Position numbers and translations under genes: made by a program. Positions 1 to 6,575 of a stretch of DNA of 64,000 nt are shown in pieces (the stretch's first letter is position 1; each line of letters opens with the position of its first letter). The stretch spans positions 97,026 to 161,025 of the forward strand of contig JAAHFP010000015.1 in NCBI GenBank assembly GCA_010672925.1, written 5' to 3'. The notes below the pieces were generated by a model, which was given only the letters and a program-made list of their open reading frames with translations, ran no database searches and was not told the origin of the DNA. This DNA comes from Symploca sp. SIO1C2. GTDB taxonomy: Bacteria > Cyanobacteriota > Cyanobacteriia > Cyanobacteriales > Coleofasciculaceae.

Positions 1-461
1 GCAACGATACAAATCTTTTCCGGTTCAATTTTTTGAATAAGGTCAACAAGATTGGTTCTAACTACACAAGCCCCAGAAATGATTGATTTGACTACGACTA
101 AATAATTAACATGGCTTGAGGTAGGTTCTTGATATTTTTTTATAATTGGAGCAATCTTCATATCTTCAACTTCAAAAGGAGAAAATCGCTGGTTCCAAAA
201 GCAGGCAAAAGCTACGGTATGAATTCTATTTTCTAGCCGACTCAAGATTCCTTTTGCTAAAAAATCAGCATCTTCAACTGTACAGGCAAGGTAGACACTG
301 CCCTTTTTATTATCAATTTCAGCTAGGAGTGCATCACCGAAGTTCATACCAATTTTGGTCATGGTATCCTGGTACAAAGTTGGTTCACTGCTCTTATCAG
401 CAATAGTATTGAGTAGAACCTTAATATGTTCATTGACAAGGTTGGAGTATACTCTAGTCAT
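1..461 (-). CDS. Phosphoribosyltransferase-like protein, 3' part cut by window edge
   Basis: An open frame of 153 codons runs from an ATG at 461 to the left edge without a stop, so only the N-terminal part is visible. It begins MTRVYSNLVNEHIKVLLN and carries a stretch VVKSIISGACVVRTNL followed by a hydrophobic PEKICIVA strand. That pattern resembles the PRPP-loop and following strand of type I phosphoribosyltransferase folds, as in uracil phosphoribosyltransferase-like proteins. The assignment is by eye and the acidic pair usual in PRPP loops is not obvious. The start overlaps the stop of the upstream gene by 4 bp (ATGA), which indicates translational coupling. The natural substrate is unknown. 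Confidence 0.5.
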   Translation of the reverse strand, partial: MTRVYSNLVNEHIKVLLNTIADKSSEPTLYQDTMTKIGMNFGDALLAEIDNKKGSVYLACTVEDADFLAKGILSRLENRIHTVAFACFWNQRFSPFEVEDMKIAPIIKKYQEPTSSHVNYLVVVKSIISGACVVRTNLVDLIQKIEPEKICIV

Positions 462-891
462 ATTAAAAAAGCCTCAAGTTCTTCAAAAGAAGTAGGATTA
501 TTTCTCTTGAGTAGTTCCTGAAATCGCGTAAACTTATCAGAATCGATACTGTATGGTAGTGTCCCCTGGTCTAGTCCATTGCTGTACTCCCAATGAAGAA
601 AACCCTTGGTCAGATTGTAGGACAAACTTTCTATTTTATTCAAAATATTTTCAACTTCCGGATCCAACTGCAACTCCTGGCTGAAGGAACGGATAAAGGA
701 TTTTGACTATAAAAGTTTATTTCTCGTTTATTCTCAATGACATCTTGGGCTCGCAGAGCAAGCTGGTAAACTGCAAAGAAGTTTTCATAAGTATTTCCCT
801 TCTCTCCACTGATTCCACCCCGATTCTTGTTTGCCAGATAACTGAGAACATCAGTACCAAAAAGCTTTCTGATTTGTTCATTTGTGTACAT
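458..891 (-). pseudogene. Frameshifted hypothetical protein coupled to the PRTase-like gene
   Basis: An ATG at 891 opens a frame (MYTNEQIRKLFGTDVLSYLA) that runs to about residue 62 with sensible composition, then turns into an arginine/serine-rich tail and stops at 640. The adjacent frame continues with SFIRSFSQELQLDPEVENIL and ends FEELEAFLI at 458. The two halves fit one protein of about 145 residues interrupted by a frameshift near 695-705, close to an AAAA/CCTTT run. It has no recognised domain. Its repaired stop overlaps the start of the next gene by 4 bp, so both probably formed one operon. Either the gene is dead, or the shift is a sequencing error or programmed. Confidence 0.5.
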
Positions 892-1049
892 TTGTTAAGT
901 CAGCTAGCTTTTGTTGGTGCAAGTGTACCATATTCACGGGAAGCTTCATACGGCTAATAAGGATATAGCGATCCTAATTTGGAAGTACTACTAAGTTAGG
1001 ATAATTTCGGTTATAATAGTCTGTTGGCCGATGATTAGCCTGTTATTGC

Positions 1050-1838
1050 ATGACTTCTGATTCTGCTGAACCATCAGTTTCCACTGCTTCCCCCAGTGAT
1101 AAGGCAGTAGATTGCCAGATACAAGTCCGTCTTAAACGGGAGGGAGAACAATTACAATTAATCTTGCCCAAGTCAGCAGAAATGCCCGACGAAGCAACTT
1201 GGCTTGAACTTTGGCAACAGCTAAAACATCGTCTTAATACCGGTGAGCGTTTTTGGCAGGAGAGCACAATAGTACATCTGATAGCCGACGATCAACTGTT
1301 GGATGGACAGAAGCTACAGGTGCTCGCCGATGCTCTTTCTGAAGTAGACCTAAAACTACAGCGGGTTTTTACTAGCCGACGACAAACTGCCATTGCTGCA
1401 GTTACAGCTGGTTACTCCGTTGAACAACCAACTACGGCTCCATCTCTTGAGAAAAACCCTGCCGAATCTACCGAGGTGCTCGCCGAACCTCTATACTTAC
1501 AAACAACAGTGCGAGCTGGTGTTGAAATTCGTCATCCCGGCACTATTGTTATACTAGGAGATTTAAATCCTGGTGGTACAGTAATCGCTAGTGGAGATAT
1601 CTTCATTTGGGGACGTCTACGGGGGATTGCTCATGCTGGTGCTAGTGGCAATCGAGCTTGTCGGATTATGGCTCTGCAAATGGAGCCTACCCAACTGCGG
1701 ATTGCTGATGCGGTAGCCAGAGCACCAGAAACACCCCTGTCTCAGGTCTATCCTGAGGTAGCTTATATCACCTCCAGCGGCATCCGCATTGCCAGAGCCC
1801 TTGATTTCTCTAAGACCAACTTGTTGTTGAATTCATGA
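1050..1838 (+). CDS. minC: Septum site-determining protein MinC
   Basis: MinC inhibits FtsZ ring assembly away from mid-cell and is brought to the membrane by MinD. The 262-residue product has a divergent N-terminal domain. From about residue 155 it has the MinC C-terminal beta-helix, with VRAGVEIRHPGTIVILGDL, NPGGTVIASGDIFIWG and the RGIAHAGASGN turn typical of the family. It is the first gene of a minCDE operon and its stop overlaps the minD start (ATGA at 1835-1838). A linker of about 30 residues rich in Glu, Pro and Thr separates the domains. Assignment is certain from sequence and context. Confidence 0.95.
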   Translation: MTSDSAEPSVSTASPSDKAVDCQIQVRLKREGEQLQLILPKSAEMPDEATWLELWQQLKHRLNTGERFWQESTIVHLIADDQLLDGQKLQVLADALSEVDLKLQRVFTSRRQTAIAAVTAGYSVEQPTTAPSLEKNPAESTEVLAEPLYLQTTVRAGVEIRHPGTIVILGDLNPGGTVIASGDIFIWGRLRGIAHAGASGNRACRIMALQMEPTQLRIADAVARAPETPLSQVYPEVAYITSSGIRIARALDFSKTNLLLNS

Positions 1839-2632
1839 GTCGCATTATTGTTATTACCTCCGGCAAAGGAGGGGTAGGAAAAAGCACCATTACTGCTAAT
1901 TTAGGTATGGCGATCGCTAGATTAGGTCGTCGAGTTGCTCTAGTGGACGCAGATTTTGGTCTGAGAAACTTGGATTTGTTGTTAGGGCTAGAAAATCGGG
2001 TGGTCTATACTGCTGTTGAAGTCTTAGCTAATCAATGCCGTTTAGACCAAGCTTTGGTAAAAGACAAGCGACAGGAAGGATTAGTACTGCTACCGGCTGC
2101 TCAAAGCCGCAATAAAGAAGCAGTCAATCCTGAACAAATGAAAAAGCTGCTGGCTTTATTAGCTAAAACCTACGAGTACATTATAGTTGACTGCCCAGCA
2201 GGAATTGAAACGGGTTTCCGCAACGCGATCGCTGCTGCCTCAGAAGCTTTAATTGTAACTACACCAGAAATTGCTGCGGTACGGGATGCTGACAGAGTTA
2301 TCGGTTTACTAGAAGCCCACAGTATCAAACGTATTCATCTCATTGTTAACCGCCTAAAACCGGTAATGGTGCAAGCAGAACAGATGATGTCGGTTCAAGA
2401 CGTTCAAGAAATTCTTGCTATTCCCCTTATCGGTGTTGTTCCGGATGATGAGCGGGTTATTATCTCCAGTAATCGAGGTGAACCCTTTGTCACCGAAGAG
2501 AAACTGTCTTTACCTGGCATTGCCGTCCAGAATATTGCCCGTCGCTTAGAAGGTGAGAAGATTCCCTTGCTCGATTTGATGGCAGAACACGACAACTTGA
2601 TCAACCGCCTCCGCCGTATGTTCCGCAACTAA
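1835..2632 (+). CDS. minD: Septum site-determining ATPase MinD
   Basis: MinD is a membrane-associated ParA/Mrp-type ATPase that recruits MinC and is displaced by MinE to set the division site. The 265-residue protein starts MSRIIVITSGKGGVGKST, the deviant Walker A motif with its signature lysine. It has DADFGLRNLDLLLGLENR and the Walker B strand YIIVDCPAG. The C-terminus ends in a basic, hydrophobic amphipathic helix (LINRLRRMF), the membrane-targeting sequence. It is translationally coupled to minC and followed 79 bp later by minE. The length is normal for the family. Confidence 0.97.
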   Translation: MSRIIVITSGKGGVGKSTITANLGMAIARLGRRVALVDADFGLRNLDLLLGLENRVVYTAVEVLANQCRLDQALVKDKRQEGLVLLPAAQSRNKEAVNPEQMKKLLALLAKTYEYIIVDCPAGIETGFRNAIAAASEALIVTTPEIAAVRDADRVIGLLEAHSIKRIHLIVNRLKPVMVQAEQMMSVQDVQEILAIPLIGVVPDDERVIISSNRGEPFVTEEKLSLPGIAVQNIARRLEGEKIPLLDLMAEHDNLINRLRRMFRN

Positions 2633-2711
2633 GTTTTGGGGTAATTTGATTTGGTCACCAATGATGATACTTCTTTTTCTTTTCTTGATGTAATAACTCC
2701 TTGAACATCCC

Positions 2712-3008
2712 ATGATTAGCGAACTTCTGGAGAGACTTTTTCCCTGGACTAGTGCTACTAGTAGTCGCACCCAAGTCAAACAACGCCTCCAATTGGTAAT
2801 TGCCCATGACCGGACTGATCTTAGCCCGAAAAAGATCGAGTTGATGCGCAATGAAATTTTGGAAGTAGTCTCCCGCTATGTAGAAATTGATACCGAGGAG
2901 TTAGAATTTACTTTAGAGAGTAACCAAAGAGCAACGGCATTAATTGCTAATTTACCTATCCGACGGGTCAAGGATGAAACAACTGTACCTTCCGTAGATG
3001 CAGAGTAA
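2712..3008 (+). CDS. minE: Cell division topological specificity factor MinE
   Basis: MinE stimulates MinD ATPase and restricts MinCD to the poles. The 98-residue product shows the anti-MinCD helix region around residues 20-35 ([13 protein letters not shown]), then [24 protein letters not shown] and the C-terminal dimerisation strand ELEFTLES. The N-terminus ([12 protein letters not shown]) fits the amphipathic membrane helix. It closes the minCDE operon after a 79-bp gap. Confidence 0.95.
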   Translation: MISELLERLFPWTSATSSRTQVKQRLQLVIAHDRTDLSPKKIELMRNEILEVVSRYVEIDTEELEFTLESNQRATALIANLPIRRVKDETTVPSVDAE

Positions 3009-3140
3009 GAGTGCTCAAGGAGTAAGTTTTCCGCTCCCACAACAAATTGGAAGAAACACTACCTCCTGCTTATTGCCTATTGTTGGTATAATCAAAACTT
3101 GTAATGCTATATCATTATATGATGTGAGAAACTTTAGCGT

Positions 3141-5219
3141 TTACTGGCCAGATGCCCGTTCCAATTGACGCTTGAGAATGAGTAAAGTAATATCATCAAA
3201 AACTTTCTGCTCACCAATATGTTGCCGCACATCCTCAATAACTATTTTACGGATTTCTTCCGCCGATTGTTGACCATTGTGTTTAACTACTTCACACAAG
3301 CGTTCTAGTCCGTATTGTACTCCTCTAATATCTTCTGCTTCAGTAATTCCATCGGTGTATAGTACCACCATATCACCTGGATTTAATTTAACTTTTTCTT
3401 GAGCAATAAAATCAGCAATCTCTTCATCCAAGCCAATGGGAAAGCCTAGATCTATGGTATCTATCAGCTCAATGCTGCCATCAACTCGTACTATAATCAT
3501 TTCTTCGTGTTGACCGCTTAATCTGAGGTCACCATCACTATATTCTAGTAACGCCAGCGTCATGTTTTTATCAGATTTCATGCGTTCGACGTTGTGGTAA
3601 ATGGTGCGGTTGATCACATCCAAGCATTTTACCGGATCGGTTTCATTCATTTCCTGTAGAGTTCTGACCGCTGTTTGTGCCATAATCATTAGCACCCCAC
3701 TGGCTAAACCATGTCCAGTAACATCTCCGATACCAATTTTTACTCGACCATTCTGTTGTAAGACATCGTAGTAGTCACCACCTACTTCATCGGCAGGTTC
3801 CATAAATCCAGCAATATCTAATTCCTTAATTGACTTTAGTTCTGACTCCTTGGGTAAAATCATCTGTTGCAGTTGCTTCGTTACCTCCAACTCAGCACTC
3901 ATCCGTAGATTTTCAGCTTTGAGCTTTTCATTAAGGGCAGTAATTTCTTCATTAGCTTGAGCTAGTTGGGCAGTGCGTGCTTCTACTTTTTGTTCTAAAG
4001 TTTGGGCATACTCTTCTAATTTATTATAAGAAAGTTTGAGGTTTGTCCAAAGAACGTAGCCTATACTAGTAATTGCCGAACTAGTCAGGGCAAGCAGTGG
4101 GGTAAACACAGGAATCCACCAACCTATGAGAAAAGCCAGGTAAGAAGTAACTATAATGATGATTCCTGCAAGGAAAATAGCTACTACACTCCAGCGACTA
4201 CGGAGCCACATTGCACCTAAACTTGCACTAAAACTAGACCAGAAAACAATCCACAGCCAATTCAAAGACTTACTCGAAGCCCTAAGCATAGGACGCCCTT
4301 CTAGAGCAGCACTCAAAATTTGGCTAGTTAAATTAGCATGAATAACTACCCCTGGTGTGAGGTGGGAAGCAGTAAATAGCTGGTTAGTGTAAGGAGTTTG
4401 GAACAAGTCATTGAGACTGGGTGCTGTTGCCCCAATAAAAACGATGCGATTGTGCATAAACTCTGGGGGAATGCGGTTTTCTAGTACATCTGTCATTGAA
4501 ATACTAGGAAAGCGCTCGATTTCCCCTCGATAGTTCAACAGAATCTGGTATCCTCCTGTTTCCTTCTTGCTATATTCTCCTTGTTTACCGGTCAAGGGTG
4601 TAAATACTGCTTTACCTAATCCATATATGTTCTTGTCAGCATCAATAACTTCTAGTTCAATTCCTTTTTCTTGAAGATACATTAACGCCAGTTTAGTGCT
4701 TAATCCTTCTTGATTATCAACAATAACCAGCCCTCGGCGAATCTTGCCGTCTTGATCTAATACCATATCATTAGCTGCCACTTGTTCAAGTTCGGCTAAA
4801 GTAGGTGCTGGAGCAATCGGTTCTCCTGCAACTTTCTGTACCCCAATCGCTTCTGGGATGGACTTAAACACTTCCACTAATTCTTGATGTCCAGGTTCAA
4901 CCGGTAAATCTCGATAAACATCGATACCAATTGCTTTAGGTTGTTGAGCATGGATGTTAAGAAGTAGTTGAGCCATAATTTTGTCAGACATTGGCCATTT
5001 TTTGACATGCTTAATATCCGACTCTCCAATGGTGACAATTACAATACGTTCATCAATCGGCTCCGTTGGACGCAGGTTGACGAATTGATCAAAAATCACC
5101 CATTCGAGTAAGTGGAATATACCAGCAGCACTACCAGCAATGATCAATCCTGCTATGCTAGGAGCAATAATTAACACTCCTCGCCATTGTTGAATGTGCT
5201 GTCTTAAATTTGGCCACAT
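3141..5219 (-). CDS. CHASE2 sensor with SpoIIE/PP2C-type serine phosphatase
   Basis: This 692-residue membrane protein has an N-terminal transmembrane helix (residues about 13-38) and an extracytoplasmic CHASE2 domain (about 40-310: IVIVTIGESDIKH, AIGIDVYRDLPVEPG, RIVFIGATAPS). Three clustered transmembrane helices (about 320-390) and a coiled coil (about 400-450) follow, then a PP2C/SpoIIE-like phosphatase domain. The phosphatase has the metal-ligand motifs EVGGDYYDV, GDVTGHG and YTDGITEA, so it should be active. Such proteins dephosphorylate anti-sigma-factor antagonists in partner-switching systems, but no partner is visible here. It lies downstream of the DUF928 and CHAT genes on the same strand. 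In cyanobacteria CHASE2, CHAT and DUF928 genes often sit together, so a shared signalling role is plausible. Confidence 0.88.
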   Translation of the reverse strand: MWPNLRQHIQQWRGVLIIAPSIAGLIIAGSAAGIFHLLEWVIFDQFVNLRPTEPIDERIVIVTIGESDIKHVKKWPMSDKIMAQLLLNIHAQQPKAIGIDVYRDLPVEPGHQELVEVFKSIPEAIGVQKVAGEPIAPAPTLAELEQVAANDMVLDQDGKIRRGLVIVDNQEGLSTKLALMYLQEKGIELEVIDADKNIYGLGKAVFTPLTGKQGEYSKKETGGYQILLNYRGEIERFPSISMTDVLENRIPPEFMHNRIVFIGATAPSLNDLFQTPYTNQLFTASHLTPGVVIHANLTSQILSAALEGRPMLRASSKSLNWLWIVFWSSFSASLGAMWLRSRWSVVAIFLAGIIIIVTSYLAFLIGWWIPVFTPLLALTSSAITSIGYVLWTNLKLSYNKLEEYAQTLEQKVEARTAQLAQANEEITALNEKLKAENLRMSAELEVTKQLQQMILPKESELKSIKELDIAGFMEPADEVGGDYYDVLQQNGRVKIGIGDVTGHGLASGVLMIMAQTAVRTLQEMNETDPVKCLDVINRTIYHNVERMKSDKNMTLALLEYSDGDLRLSGQHEEMIIVRVDGSIELIDTIDLGFPIGLDEEIADFIAQEKVKLNPGDMVVLYTDGITEAEDIRGVQYGLERLCEVVKHNGQQSAEEIRKIVIEDVRQHIGEQKVFDDITLLILKRQLERASGQ

Positions 5220-5532
5220 TAGAGTTTGTTGTTAGTTATTTGTTGTTGGTTATTTGTTATTGACTTTTTCTGGCGATTATAATATAACATTAAAAATATT
5301 AACCCTAGATTAACTAATCTAGGGCTGTTATATGAACCTCTTGAGGGTACAAGTTGCTCCGTATCATTGATCTCAACCATGAGCTAAGCTGTTGTGTGTT
5401 TAAATTTTCAGCTAGTCCCAAAATTGTCATTAAGTAAGATCTAATAATCCTACTCTACAAGAACTGCTAGGGCGTCTATGTTATTAGTAATTAGTACAAA
5501 TAACAAAGAACAAATGACAAAGGACAAATTCA
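5220..5532. other. Intergenic region between DUF928 gene and CHASE2-phosphatase gene
   Basis: No gene is seen. The stretch holds TTGTT-rich short repeats just upstream of the phosphatase start (5222-5260), a perfect palindrome at 5303-5324 with weaker flanking complementarity (AATATAACA near 5281, TGTTATAT near 5326), and an A/C-rich repeat near 5495-5530. Confidence 0.6.
5303..5324. repeat. Perfect 10-bp palindrome CCCTAGATTA-AC-TAATCTAGGG
   Basis: Two perfect 10-bp arms are separated by 2 bp, about 85 bp upstream of the phosphatase start and about 210 bp downstream of the DUF928 stop. There is no T-run on the minus strand directly after it, so an operator or inverted-repeat element is as likely as a terminator. 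Confidence 0.55.
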
Positions 5533-6486
5533 TTACAACTGCTCGGCAATCGGTTGAGATGCGATCGCATCTAATTCGACCTGTTCTAAGAGTTCCGTCC
5601 ACTCACTGACCAAAGTTACATCGTTGGGCTGGTCAAGTTGAGCCGCAACTAAGATATTTAATGTATCGTACCAAATACCTTGTTGGGCATATTCGGTGGC
5701 CAACTTAATCGGTTCTGAGGATAAAACTGTACCATCCTGGGCTAGAGATTCAACTCGTTTAACCCAGCCAGTCACTCCAGCATTATCTGGTCTAAGAATA
5801 CTATTAGGTTCAATGGGAGCAAAAAACCACATATAGTTTTTACCAACCTCTAGTTCAGGTGATTCATCGGGAAGAGTAATACCGATAATGCCCCCACGAC
5901 CAGAAATCTTTAGGGTCGTCTGGTAGTGATGATTACCTTGCTCATCTTGCAGACTAAAGAATACTTCTTTCGAGGAGGTTGCAGGTAAGTACACAAAAAA
6001 TGTGGGACGAGCTACCACTGTACGCCCATGCTGGTTGGTAGGCAACAAAGCAGTCATAGCTAGTAGTTCATCAGTACGAGTTCCTCCGGATATAGTATTA
6101 ACTGGTGAGTCATCTCCTGGGGGATCAAATGAGACTTCACCTCTAACACCTCCGCCGACGCTATTATCTGGTGCAGCCTCTCCTGGAGTTGAGAATTGTA
6201 CCGTGCCTCGGACACCTCCACCGACGCTGCTTTCTGGTGCAGCTTCTCCTGGAGTTGAGAATTGTACCGTGCCTCGGACACCTCCGCCAACGCTGGTTTC
6301 TGGAACAGTGTCTCCTGGCGCTTGAAAGCTGATACTGATGAGAGAATTACTTGGTAAAGTTTCCCTTGCTCCCTTTGGTTGAGGGTTTGCCTGTACCGAA
6401 TGGTAGAAGCTACTTGCTAGTACAAGAGTACTGGTTAGGGTAGCTGATAGGAGAGCTGGGAAAAGGTCGTGGTTAAATTTATTCAT
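5533..6486 (-). CDS. Secreted DUF928 family protein with internal repeats
   Basis: This is a cyanobacterial DUF928 protein of 317 residues with an N-terminal signal-like segment (hydrophobic residues about 9-30, with a possible cleavage near VQAN). Between residues 54 and 141 there are four tandem 22-residue repeats of the type F-x-x-PGE-x-x-P-x-x-SVGGGVRG. The DUF928 core (RTVVARPTFFVYLPAT, FSLQDEQGN, YMWFFAPI) follows. DUF928 proteins are extracytoplasmic, have no established biochemical role and are commonly next to CHAT-domain genes, as here. The gene is 90 bp downstream of the CHAT gene on the same strand, likely in one operon. Confidence 0.85.
   Translation of the reverse strand: MNKFNHDLFPALLSATLTSTLVLASSFYHSVQANPQPKGARETLPSNSLISISFQAPGDTVPETSVGGGVRGTVQFSTPGEAAPESSVGGGVRGTVQFSTPGEAAPDNSVGGGVRGEVSFDPPGDDSPVNTISGGTRTDELLAMTALLPTNQHGRTVVARPTFFVYLPATSSKEVFFSLQDEQGNHHYQTTLKISGRGGIIGITLPDESPELEVGKNYMWFFAPIEPNSILRPDNAGVTGWVKRVESLAQDGTVLSSEPIKLATEYAQQGIWYDTLNILVAAQLDQPNDVTLVSEWTELLEQVELDAIASQPIAEQL
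6064..6327 (-). repeat. Four 66-bp in-frame repeats in the DUF928 gene
   Basis: Four consecutive 66-bp units encode 22 residues each. Units 2 and 3 are almost identical at DNA level (the GGAGTTGAGAATTGTACCGT block occurs twice 66 bp apart), which implies recent duplication. Unit 4 is the most diverged. All units keep the frame. Confidence 0.85.
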
Positions 6487-6575
6487 CGTTGAGAGCTCTA
6501 TCCTGGTAGAATTTGCAGATACTTTCTAAGTAGTTACACCCAATTTCAATTTACTCTTGATACTTTACCAACATA

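Noticed and set aside
146..406. 86-codon plus-strand frame
   Set aside because: It lies antisense to the partial phosphoribosyltransferase-like gene, and its composition is not protein-like.
703..957. 84-codon plus-strand frame
   Set aside because: It is antisense to the frameshifted hypothetical gene and has no recognised domain.
6002..6325. 107-codon plus-strand frame rich in Pro, Thr and Ser
   Set aside because: It is antisense to the DUF928 repeat units; the repeats create the apparent pattern.
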